DNA from: an uncultured Muribaculaceae bacterium
GTDB lineage: Bacteria; Bacteroidota; Bacteroidia; Bacteroidales; Muribaculaceae
Assembly (NCBI GenBank): GCA_910585275.1
Contig: CAJUCW010000031.1
Coordinates: forward strand, 1-30,044
DNA length: 30,044 nucleotides
Reading direction: 5' to 3'
A program made the translations under genes and the position numbers. The notes under the pieces were generated by a model, which saw only the letters and a program-made list of their open reading frames with translations, did no database searches and was not told where the DNA came from. Position 1 is the stretch's first letter; each line of letters opens with the position of its first letter. Shown here one piece after another: positions 1 to 7,043 of the stretch.

Positions 1-131
1 CTACAGGCTTGAGTGAACTCGCCTCAGACACACTCAGTGAAACACTACCAAAAATGCCGACGTCTCCAGACTCGCCACAGAATAAAAACATTTCCTTTAT
101 AACGATTCACAGTAACGCCAATTTAGATTAA
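1..131 (+). CDS. 3' end of an unidentified gene, cut by the window edge
   Basis: The frame that starts at base 3 is open for 42 codons and stops with TAA at 129-131, while the other two + frames stop within the first 20 bases. The tail is hydrophilic and rich in Ser, Thr and Pro. I do not recognise the family. The hairpin at 146-181 lies 14 bases past the stop, as expected for a gene end, and the next gene converges on it from the right. It could be chance open sequence, so confidence is modest. Confidence 0.4.
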   Translation, partial: TGLSELASDTLSETLPKMPTSPDSPQNKNISFITIHSNANLD

Positions 132-145
132 CAGATAATGAAAAT

Positions 146-181
146 AACGGCTATCTTACCATTGTCGGTAAAATAGCCGTT
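146..181. terminator. Hairpin terminator between convergent genes
   Basis: AACGGCTAT and ATAGCCGTT (146-154, 173-181) enclose TTACC/GGTAA (156-160, 167-171) with one C/A mismatch and a 6-base loop. Read on the minus strand the stem is followed by a T-rich stretch, so it best serves the lipoprotein gene ending at 206. It could also stop the + strand gene ending at 131. Confidence 0.7.
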
Positions 182-205
182 GTTATAATGTATGTTTCTT
201 TTAAA

Positions 206-970
206 TCAGAATGGCTGCAAGGAACAGATTATTTTGGCATCGCTAAGAGGGTCGGTTAAAATCATCTTGATGTCCTTTGGAGGCTGTGATTTCGAAGCAA
301 CATTATCAAGCCAGTTGTATTCAAAATACTTCTCAAACAAAGCAAGATATTCCCAGTCGCCACTCATTGTGTAAGTGAATGTTTCCAGCTCTTCTATGCG
401 TTGAGAATGAAGCGCCATATTAAGCGTGTAGATGTTGGTCTCGCTTTGTTCAATGTCGAAATATCCATCTGCAATACAATTCACTTCATACGTCAATTTA
501 TCATGCCACATAACTTTCATCTGCCGGGTGTTTTCATTATCACGAATGAAGCGGATTTCATTGCCAATGCTCAGAGATGGATTCCGGTTGTCGCCTTCAA
601 TTTCTGATACTCGAAACGAAAGGTAAAAATCCTCAACTGTAAAATTGAGCGTTACTGTTTTCCCATTGTTGACATCGTTAATTTTCAAGGTTGAAACTCC
701 TGTTTTAGCTGGATTTATTAAAAGCCTATGTGTTTCGATGTCGATCCCGAATTTTCCAAGAACCTCAGGATTGCTTGCTTCAAGTTTATAAACATCACCT
801 CCGCCTGTAAATGGAATATAAGTTGCTCTTCCAAATACTAATGTATAGTCGTTATCGCTGAACTCTATGGAAGAGCCTGTCTCCAATCCGGGTACGTCTG
901 GCTCATCATTGCTACATGCTGTCATAAAAAGACAGACAATGAAAAGAAATGGAGTGAAAAGTTTATTCAT
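206..970 (-). CDS. Hypothetical surface lipoprotein
   Basis: A 254-residue protein with a lipoprotein signal peptide: Met-Asn-Lys, a hydrophobic stretch, then lipobox FMTAC with Cys19 as the lipidation site. An acidic run (SNDEPD) directly after the cysteine resembles the Bacteroidetes lipoprotein export signal, suggesting the outer surface. The open frame extends upstream to 1147, but that extension has no signal peptide and lies over unrelated broken sequence, so I start at 970. The mature part looks like a beta-rich domain with a Gly-rich patch (FTGGGDVY) of the kind seen in Ig-like surface proteins. No function is recognised. A 22-bp piece of this gene (815-836) recurs exactly at 1873-1894. 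Confidence 0.75.
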   Translation of the reverse strand: MNKLFTPFLFIVCLFMTACSNDEPDVPGLETGSSIEFSDNDYTLVFGRATYIPFTGGGDVYKLEASNPEVLGKFGIDIETHRLLINPAKTGVSTLKINDVNNGKTVTLNFTVEDFYLSFRVSEIEGDNRNPSLSIGNEIRFIRDNENTRQMKVMWHDKLTYEVNCIADGYFDIEQSETNIYTLNMALHSQRIEELETFTYTMSGDWEYLALFEKYFEYNWLDNVASKSQPPKDIKMILTDPLSDAKIICSLQPF

Positions 971-1238
971 AATACATTTATTCTCTATTGGCTCAATGGT
1001 GAGATTAGTTATGAAGTCGTTTAAACTTTGGTATCTTTCAGTGGTTCCGTGATATGGCTCACAAACTCCTCGAAAAGATGGGCTTGCGACAGCGACAGCC
1101 CAAGGGCGGACGTGGATTACATCGGTAACCTTGCCTGTTGAAATCAATGTAGTTCCTCCTTGATTGCAATCCGAGACTTAAAGCCAATATGCGGTACAGA
1201 ATGCCCTCTATAAGGGAAAAGATGCAGATAAAACTGTT
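971..1238. other. Gene-poor stretch with possible broken coding fragments
   Basis: No intact gene is seen. On the + strand a frame open from 1015 to 1128 reads like protein (it contains QWFRDMAHKLLEKMG and ends GGRGLHR), and a second frame around 1176-1245 also reads protein-like (YAVQNALYKGKDADK). Neither has a start or a recognisable family. They may be the debris of a gene once located here. The promoter of the 206-970 gene should also lie here, but I found no convincing TAnnTTTG element. Confidence 0.3.
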
Positions 1239-1658
1239 TCATAGGTCATGCAATTTACTTTTATTTAGATAGATCAGTTCCCAATGCGGCGCAGAATTCC
1301 AGAATTCAAAAAAGTCATTATTTGACGTACTGAATTTTTCGCCGTCTGACTTGAAAGTGTTACATAGGAGACAGGAGGAGTAAGTATCATATACATAATA
1401 TATATCCTCGCCTCTCCATTTTGCTCGAAATGCTGCCACATCCTGTATGTCATCTTGCTTCAAATTGAGAACAAAATCAAGAAGCCAGACAGGCAGGTTT
1501 TCTTGTTGAAAATTATTTTCAGATGCATTAGCAATTGCATCAGGCACAAAGGAAAAAGAAACTCCATTGAGAGTCGAATTTTCCGAACTTTCATCGTTGG
1601 TGCATCCTGCCGGCATGACAACCAACACCGACAGGATCGCTTTTAAAAGAATTTTCAT
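1239..1658 (-). CDS. Small hypothetical lipoprotein
   Basis: A 139-residue protein with signal peptide and lipobox (MPAGC, Cys19) followed by TNDESSE, an acidic surface-export-like tail. I chose the Met at 1658 because a GAGG motif lies 7 bases upstream of it, too close to serve the Met two codons earlier. The C-terminal half (GEDIYYVYDTYSSCLLCNTFKSDG) has two closely spaced cysteines after a YYVYD strand, a pattern I associate with small Bacteroidales lipoproteins of unknown function. It reads in the same direction as the 206-970 lipoprotein, 268 bases upstream of it. Confidence 0.7.
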   Translation of the reverse strand: MKILLKAILSVLVVMPAGCTNDESSENSTLNGVSFSFVPDAIANASENNFQQENLPVWLLDFVLNLKQDDIQDVAAFRAKWRGEDIYYVYDTYSSCLLCNTFKSDGEKFSTSNNDFFEFWNSAPHWELIYLNKSKLHDL

Positions 1659-2067
1659 ACTCATACCTCATAGTTGTTAATTGTTTTTAAATATCGGGGC
1701 GGTCAAAACTTTGCAGTCGATGACAATAAGCTTTCCTGAAAACTAATAACAAGTCTCGATTATCTCTTTGATTTGAATAGAAGTAAGTTCATGCCCCCTG
1801 ATAAATTTTCTGGCACCAATTTAATAAATTTTTCTTAAATACACAATAATACTGAAATATTTAATATTTTTTAATATAAGTTGCTCTTCCAAATCCTCAT
1901 AAGATTCACGTCAATAACCCAATTATTATTGAAGAATAATAGAATTAAATATAACTAACAAACTTAAAAAATACATAAAAATCAGAATTGTCTTTAGATT
2001 TATCCAACGGGTTAGTACACCGTTAATGTACCTAAATATTTGTAACTATCTGAATATAAAGATGGAT
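1659..2067. other. AT-rich intergenic stretch
   Basis: Very AT-rich sequence with no supportable gene. It contains the second copy of a 22-bp exact repeat (1873-1894). On the minus strand that copy would again encode FGRATYI, as in the lipoprotein gene at 206-970, but stop codons surround it, so it looks like a gene fossil. It presumably also holds the promoter of the 1239-1658 gene, which I could not place. Confidence 0.4.
1873..1894 (-). repeat. 22-bp exact copy of part of the upstream lipoprotein gene
   Basis: These 22 bases are identical to 815-836, inside the lipoprotein gene at 206-970. The flanks diverge within a few bases on both sides. A chance match of this length within 30 kb is very unlikely, so this is probably the remains of a duplicated related gene or of a gene-conversion event. 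Confidence 0.6.
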
Positions 2068-2207
2068 ATAACCCTTTATCGGAAGATTAAGGTATGTTAT
2101 GTGTATGCTAACCCGAAAGAGCCTTACGAGGATTTGAGCCAGGAAATCCTTACAAATCTCTGGTTGTGTTTAAATCATTTCAGAGGAACAAGTAAAACTG
2201 TCAACTT
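2068..2207 (+). pseudogene. Fragment of an ECF RNA polymerase sigma factor (region 2)
   Basis: The open frame at 2026-2280 contains, over codons 15-58, a stretch that reads like region 2 of a Bacteroidetes ECF sigma-70 factor: IKVCYVYANPKEPYEDLSQE, then ILTNLWLCLNHFRGTSK. From family knowledge this corresponds to the YEDLxQEILxNLWxxxxxFRGxSK signature that binds core polymerase and the -10 element. The homology stops right after SK, where STWIYR would normally follow, and no regions 3-4 follow. The break lies a few bases before a palindrome starting at 2212. This is therefore a dead remnant. Its partner anti-sigma gene is not visible. Confidence 0.65.
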
Positions 2208-2211
2208 GTGT

Positions 2212-2280
2212 CTATCGGGTAGCGGTAAACTTATTCCCTGGACGGTCTGGGATTTCAATAACCTTACCGCTACCAAATAG
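2212..2280. repeat. Palindromic element, 17-bp arms
   Basis: Arms at 2212-2228 and 2264-2280 pair at 15 of 17 positions, with a perfect 11-bp core (GGTAGCGGTAA / TTACCGCTACC). A further TTATT/AATAA match lies inside. There is no T-run, so it is not a good terminator. It begins directly where the sigma-factor homology ends, which suggests that it, or an element it belongs to, disrupted that gene. Confidence 0.6.
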
Positions 2281-2307
2281 TTTCTTAGTGTTGTGTTTTT
2301 CAGAAGG

Positions 2308-2429
2308 TGTTGCAAAATCTTGAAATTTCTTGAATGTAGGACATGTTTTCGATATGTGTCATTTTGGAATCATATTGTTAATCACATATGCCGGAGGCAT
2401 GTCACTACATTATCGTAGGTTTTGCAACA
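2308..2429. repeat. 122-bp imperfect palindrome, MITE-like
   Basis: Nested matching blocks run symmetrically: TGTTGCAAAA/TTTTGCAACA at the ends (2308-2317, 2420-2429), then AATGTAGGACATG against CATGTCACTACATT, then ATATGTG/CACATAT near the centre. The ends and size suit a small non-autonomous element or a large cruciform. No transposase is present and I could not define a target duplication. It lies 54 bases past the end of the gene at 2483. Confidence 0.5.
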
Positions 2430-2482
2430 TTCCTCGGAGGCGAAAATGGTTTTTGGGGAGGGAGATGTATGGCAAAACGCGG

Positions 2483-3766
2483 TCAGGAGGGGGTGGAGGT
2501 GTAGGGTGTGAAGGAGAAGCCGATGCGGAAGTTGGTGGTTTTTTCTATTGCCTGGGGAAGGGCTTGCAGGGCTTTCTGCAAGTCGGGGAGAAGCGGGGCG
2601 AACGTGGGGTTGGAAGCGAGATAATCTTCGATTGCTTTTAAGGAAGCATCTTCTTTTAGCAACGGAAGAACAATCTCATTGAAAAGTCCGAGAGCCATTT
2701 CAGTGTCGATGTAGATGTGAAGTCCGTCGGAACCCGCATTGAATAGCATCGGCAGTCCCTCCGCAAGCCTCGGCATGAAGTAGGAGAGTGCCGACTTCAT
2801 GATTTTTGATTGCAAAAGCTTCAAATCCGTATTATCTCCTTCATCATTTTTCGATGTGCCGCTGGATGATGCGGGGAACAAGCCTTTGTCGGTGAGGTCA
2901 ACGTCTGAGGAAGACGTTCCGCCGGATGTGTTGACAAGCAACATCCCGAAAAGCGACATTGGGTCGAGATATAGCTTCACGCTTTGAGGGGAGGCTATTA
3001 CATACTGGAATCGGTTTGGTTGGGTCTGCGCTATTTGCATTGCCCCGAACGAAGAGGAAATATAGGTGAAAACCATGTTGCCGTCATCAAGGAAAGCAAC
3101 CGTTTTGACTATTTCGCTCAGAGCTTCGCTGACCGACATGTAAGCCGTGTTGTTATAGACTGGAATTACAGGCAACGTGGCGATGGCATCGATTATGGGC
3201 GTAAGATTGATGTCAACATCGGGTAGCGGGTCATATTGCCAGTCGATATAGAAAGGCAATGACTTATAGGTGCCGTCGGAATTCTTTTCGATGGGAGAAG
3301 GTTGCCACACTTCCGGTTTCACACCGCCTGATTTGAGCTTCACGTCGTTGAGATATAGTTTAAGCCCTTTGTCTGTGGCAAGTCCCATATAGTTGAAGTC
3401 GCAATAATCGGTAGAGGAATCTCCCGAAAATATCCATGTTCCATCTGAATCAACCATGGTCACATCGAGGTTCAGTTCCGGAGTACCCGGTATGGCACCT
3501 GGAGCCGGAATTTTACCCGACAACCCCATCCCTGTAATCTCTGAAAGGTCGAATAGCGAATAAATCTTTAAGTTGGCCTTAGGGCCGTCGGGAGTGAGTG
3601 TGACGGTTTTGCTTGGCATGGGTTGTCCGTTGTAGAAAAGTTCAAGGCCAGAAGCGGAATCGTAGGTGGTGGCAGTCAGTGGTTGGGCAGGCGACGATTT
3701 GTCGTCATGGCACGCGGAAAGGACAATAACGGCGATCAAGCTTAAAGTGGAGTATATGTGTCTCAT
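2483..3766 (-). CDS. Surface lipoprotein resembling DUF4925 proteins
   Basis: A 427-residue lipoprotein: signal peptide, lipobox VLSAC with Cys19, then HDDKSS. The start at 3766 gives a clean signal peptide; the longer frame upstream to 4000 is Arg/Pro-rich and runs back over the terminator of the next gene. The protein has repeated beta-rich segments (LFYNGQPMPSKTVTLTPDG, KIYSLFDLSEITG, DGTWIFSGDS) and a C-terminal helical part ending in a beta tail (FRIGFSFTPY). From memory this fits the Bacteroidales DUF4925 family of unknown function; the family name is less certain than the lipoprotein call. It is separated from the upstream operon by the terminator at 3842-3882, so it should have its own promoter within 3767-3841. 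Confidence 0.75.
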   Translation of the reverse strand: MRHIYSTLSLIAVIVLSACHDDKSSPAQPLTATTYDSASGLELFYNGQPMPSKTVTLTPDGPKANLKIYSLFDLSEITGMGLSGKIPAPGAIPGTPELNLDVTMVDSDGTWIFSGDSSTDYCDFNYMGLATDKGLKLYLNDVKLKSGGVKPEVWQPSPIEKNSDGTYKSLPFYIDWQYDPLPDVDINLTPIIDAIATLPVIPVYNNTAYMSVSEALSEIVKTVAFLDDGNMVFTYISSSFGAMQIAQTQPNRFQYVIASPQSVKLYLDPMSLFGMLLVNTSGGTSSSDVDLTDKGLFPASSSGTSKNDEGDNTDLKLLQSKIMKSALSYFMPRLAEGLPMLFNAGSDGLHIYIDTEMALGLFNEIVLPLLKEDASLKAIEDYLASNPTFAPLLPDLQKALQALPQAIEKTTNFRIGFSFTPYTSTPS

Positions 3767-3841
3767 AGTGTAATCTGTTATCTTTATTTTGTCGTGATGT
3801 CCGTATGAAATACGGTTTTGTAATTTATAACACCTGAAGAG

Positions 3842-3882
3842 GGTAAAAAGAAAGGAGGGCATGCAAAAAATGCATACCCTCC
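3842..3882 (-). terminator. Intrinsic terminator of the leftward operon
   Basis: Near-perfect hairpin GGAGGG-c-ATGCA / TGCAT-a-CCCTCC (3854-3882) with an A/T-rich loop. On the minus strand it is followed by a T-rich run (TTTCTTTTT) down to about 3842. It lies 24 bases past the stop of the Dabb gene. Confidence 0.8.
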
Positions 3883-3905
3883 GAGGTCTGGATTTGCGTA
3901 AGCGG

Positions 3906-4199
3906 TCAGATTGTATAATCCACGCAGGCACGGTCTTCCTTGTAGGGGGCGATAATCTGCACGGCAGCCACGTGGGCGGGATGGGCGGAGTATTTCGCAA
4001 CGTCTTCCAAGGAAGCCGCTGTGGCTGTCAGCACGAGGTCCCATGTTTCGGCAGGATTCTCGTTGATGCCAACTTCCATGCTTATCAACTCCTCGATTTC
4101 ATCGGGGAGGGCGATAAGGGCATCGGCGAATTTCGAGGCAACGGCCTTGCGTTCCTCGTCGCTGCCCTTGAATTTAAAAGTCACGACGTGTTTTACCAT
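3906..4199 (-). CDS. Dabb-family (stress-responsive alpha/beta-barrel) protein
   Basis: A 97-residue protein of typical Dabb size. It opens with MVKHVVTFKFKG, the first barrel strand, followed by a helix (SDEERKAVASKFADAL), the strand ISMEVGINEN, WDLVLTATAASLEDVAKYSAHPAH, and a C-terminal strand segment. Dabb proteins form small ferredoxin-like dimeric barrels; some members act in stress or in polyketide cyclisation, and most bacterial ones have no known reaction. The gene is 14 bases downstream of the ABC-F gene and just before a terminator, so it is the last gene of the leftward operon. Confidence 0.85.
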   Translation of the reverse strand: MVKHVVTFKFKGSDEERKAVASKFADALIALPDEIEELISMEVGINENPAETWDLVLTATAASLEDVAKYSAHPAHVAAVQIIAPYKEDRACVDYTI

Positions 4200-4213
4200 A
4201 ATGTTTCGTTGTT

Positions 4214-5833
4214 TTATGATTTCGGATAAAGACGCTCGCGTGCTGCGGCCACCTTCTCGTCGGTGATATAGTCGTCATAGTCCATCATCTTGTCGATGAT
4301 GCCGTTTGGCGTAAGCTCAATCACACGGTTGCAGACGGTCTGGATGAACTCATGGTCGTGGCTCGACATTAGAATCACACCCTTGAACGCCTGGAGCGTA
4401 TTGTTGAACGCCTGAATCGATTCGAGGTCAAGATGGTTGGTAGGCGAGTCAAGTATAAGCGTGTTGGCGTCGGTAAGCATCATGCGCGCAATCATGCAGC
4501 GGATTTTCTCGCCACCCGAAAGCACGCTCGCCTTCTTGAGAACCTCCTCGCCGCTGAAAAGCATTTTCCCGAGGAATCCTTTGAGATAAATTTCTGAAGA
4601 ATCCTTGCTGTATTGGCAAAGCCAGTCAACGAGGTTAAGGTCTGATTCAAAGAAGCTATTGTTGTCGAGCGGAAGGTAGGCCGTGGTGATGGTCTGCCCC
4701 CAGTCGTAGTCGCCAGCATCGGCCTTGCGTTTGCCGTTGATTATTTCAAAGAGAGCGGTCATGGCCCTGGGATCGCGGCTCAAGAACGCCACTTTGTCGC
4801 CTTTCTCAATTTGGAAGTTCACATCGTTGAAGAGCACCTCACCGTCAACGGATGCCTTGAGGCCTTTCACTTCGAGAATCTTGTTGCCCACTTCGCGGTT
4901 AGGCGTGAAGATGATTCCCGGATATCGGCGTGAAGAAGGCTGTATTTCCTCCACATTGAGTTTTTCGAGCATCTTCTTGCGGCTTGTGGTCTGCTTGCTC
5001 TTTGCAACGTTGGCGCTGAACCTCTGGATGAACTCAAGAAGTTCCTTACGTTTCTCCTCAGCTTTCTTGTTGGCCGCCTGCTGCTGGCGCAGGGCAAGCT
5101 GCGACGACTGGTACCAGAAACTGTAGTTTCCGGCAAAGAGGGAAATCTTGTTGTAATCGATGTCGAGAGTGTGGGTGCTCACAGCATCGAGGAAGTGGCG
5201 GTCGTGGCTCACTACGAGCACGGTGTTCTCGAAGTTGGCGAGATAATTCTCAAGCCAGCTCACAGTCTCCAGGTCAAGGTCGTTGGTAGGCTCGTCGAGG
5301 AGAAGGTTGTCGGGGTTACCGAAGAGGGCTTTTGCAAGAAGCACGCGCACTTTTTCGTTCGCGCTCATGTCTTTCATGAGCATATAATGGCGGTCTTCCT
5401 TGATGCCGAGTCCGCTGAGGAGTGCCGCCGCATCGATTTCGGCGTTCCAGCCTTCAAGTTCGGCGAATTTCTCTTCGAGTTCGGCAGCCTTTATTCCGTC
5501 TTCGTCGGAGAAATCCGGTTTGGCATAGATGGCGTCTTTCTGCTGCATGATGTCCCAGAGCACGGTGTGTCCGCGAAGCACGGTCTCTATGACGGTGCAT
5601 TCGTCGAATTCGAAGTGGTCCTGGCTAAGCACAGAAAGGCGTTCCCCCGGACCGAACGTGACGGTTCCGTGTGTAGGGGAGAGCTGGCCTGACAGAATGC
5701 GCATAAGCGTGGACTTGCCCGCACCGTTCGCACCGATGATGCCGTAGCAGTTGCCGTGGGTGAAAGTAAGGTTTACATCGGAAAAGAGCGTACGCTTTCC
5801 GAATTGCATCGTAAGATTATTTACCTGTATCAT
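4214..5833 (-). CDS. ABC-F family ATPase (YbiT-like)
   Basis: A 539-residue soluble protein with two ABC ATPase domains and no membrane segments, as in ABC-F translation factors that bind the ribosome. NBD1 is complete: Walker A GANGAGKST (34-42), signature-like MSANEKVR (156-163), Walker B LLLDEP (177-182) and SHDRHF after it. A charged linker (about 245-300) connects to NBD2, which has a good LSGGEKIR (438-445). However, its Walker A position reads LSRDPRAM (351-358), with no P-loop Lys, and its Walker B reads LILDSP (459-464), with Ser463 where the catalytic Glu is expected. The second site is therefore probably inactive for hydrolysis. I recall similar NBD2 changes in Bacteroidetes relatives, so this may be a lineage trait. 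It sits 68 bases from the CapA gene, probably in one operon. Confidence 0.9.
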   Translation of the reverse strand: MIQVNNLTMQFGKRTLFSDVNLTFTHGNCYGIIGANGAGKSTLMRILSGQLSPTHGTVTFGPGERLSVLSQDHFEFDECTVIETVLRGHTVLWDIMQQKDAIYAKPDFSDEDGIKAAELEEKFAELEGWNAEIDAAALLSGLGIKEDRHYMLMKDMSANEKVRVLLAKALFGNPDNLLLDEPTNDLDLETVSWLENYLANFENTVLVVSHDRHFLDAVSTHTLDIDYNKISLFAGNYSFWYQSSQLALRQQQAANKKAEEKRKELLEFIQRFSANVAKSKQTTSRKKMLEKLNVEEIQPSSRRYPGIIFTPNREVGNKILEVKGLKASVDGEVLFNDVNFQIEKGDKVAFLSRDPRAMTALFEIINGKRKADAGDYDWGQTITTAYLPLDNNSFFESDLNLVDWLCQYSKDSSEIYLKGFLGKMLFSGEEVLKKASVLSGGEKIRCMIARMMLTDANTLILDSPTNHLDLESIQAFNNTLQAFKGVILMSSHDHEFIQTVCNRVIELTPNGIIDKMMDYDDYITDEKVAAARERLYPKS

Positions 5834-5901
5834 ATTATTTTGATATCGATTCAGTTTTGATTTTGCTTGTCGGGTTATGTTGGAAGAGGGTGAGGGGAGG
5901 T

Positions 5902-6993
5902 TTATTTATGTCGTCTCGGCACGTTGACGTTGTGGCGGTCGAAAATTTTCTGTGCGCCACGGTCGAAGATTTCCCAATGTGCTTTCTGTCCGGCTGGGAT
6001 ATGCTCCGGCATCCAGGATGGGATGATTTTGAAGTTGGATTTTCCTCCGGCGGGTTTCGCAGAGAAGAAGGTGTCGTAGTCGGCATGGCTGAAACGAGCT
6101 TTGCCATCTTTGTCGCGGACGATTGTGGCTCTGACCAATGCTCCACCACGAGTATCGGCCGTTTTCATATTGGATATGAAATTGCCGAGGGAATAGACCA
6201 CGAGCACATCCTTGCCTTCCTTTTCATTTCGGACCACTTTCATCGGTTGGATCACGTGGGGATGTCCGCCTATGATGAGGTCAACGCCCTGGTTAACCAG
6301 AAAATCGGCAAGGTTTCTCTGCACACCGTTTTCAAGAAGCACGTATTCTATTCCCCAATGCATCGCCACGACAATGATTTCCGCACCGGCTTTTTTTGTC
6401 AGGGCAATCTCTTTCGCCATCCTGTCTTTATCAATCAGTGCGATTTCCGCGCCTTCACGCGGCAGGATGCCGTTTGTGCCGTATGTATAGTTCAGGAAGC
6501 CAATCTTGAATCCTTTTATGTCTTTTATAAAAGGCACCAACGAATCGCGTTGTGCGGCGTCATGATATGTGCCGATATGGTCGAGCCCGATACGGTCAAG
6601 AGCCTTTAGCGTGCGTCTGGCGGCCTTGTCGCGACGGTCGAGGCAATGGTTGTTGGCTGTCAGCATCATGTCGAATCCGGCATCTTTCAGGGCCTCGGCA
6701 TAAGAGTCGGGTGCGCTGAAACAGGGATAGCCCGTATAGTCAGGTCCGCCTCCGAGCGGCACCTCAAGATTGCACACCGCATAGTCAGCTTTCGTGACCG
6801 TAGGGGCGATGAGCGTAAAGCAATCGGAATAGTCATATTCCTTGCCCCCGCCAAGTTCTTTCGCCCTGTCGAGTTGCGCCTGATGCTGCATGGCGTCGCC
6901 TGCAAACAAAAGCTCCGCCTTATGGGCGGAGCCTATAGAATCCGCCCCTGTTATAAACGTGATGAGGCTGAATAGTACAGTCTGAAAAAACAT
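5902..6993 (-). CDS. CapA-family metallophosphatase-like protein
   Basis: A 363-residue protein with an N-terminal hydrophobic signal sequence (MFFQTVLFSLITFITG), hence exported or anchored in the periplasm. The rest matches the CapA/PgsA fold (calcineurin-like metallophosphoesterase superfamily, named for poly-gamma-glutamate capsule synthesis): LLFAGDAMQH near the N-terminus, NLEVPLGG, TANNHCLDR, VVAMHWGIEY and GGHPHVIQP, in the usual order with the Asp, Asn and His metal-ligand positions present. No other poly-glutamate genes (CapB or CapC) are nearby, so the substrate is unknown. It lies 50 bases downstream of the DUF4270 lipoprotein gene on the same strand. Confidence 0.85.
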   Translation of the reverse strand: MFFQTVLFSLITFITGADSIGSAHKAELLFAGDAMQHQAQLDRAKELGGGKEYDYSDCFTLIAPTVTKADYAVCNLEVPLGGGPDYTGYPCFSAPDSYAEALKDAGFDMMLTANNHCLDRRDKAARRTLKALDRIGLDHIGTYHDAAQRDSLVPFIKDIKGFKIGFLNYTYGTNGILPREGAEIALIDKDRMAKEIALTKKAGAEIIVVAMHWGIEYVLLENGVQRNLADFLVNQGVDLIIGGHPHVIQPMKVVRNEKEGKDVLVVYSLGNFISNMKTADTRGGALVRATIVRDKDGKARFSHADYDTFFSAKPAGGKSNFKIIPSWMPEHIPAGQKAHWEIFDRGAQKIFDRHNVNVPRRHK

Positions 6994-7043
6994 GTTGTTA
7001 TACGTAAATGTTTTATCGATTAGAACCCAGTGCGTCAGGATGC

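Noticed and set aside
4867..5136. Extra open frames within the ABC-F gene on both strands
   Set aside because: All overlap the clearly coding ABC-F frame and carry no recognisable motifs.
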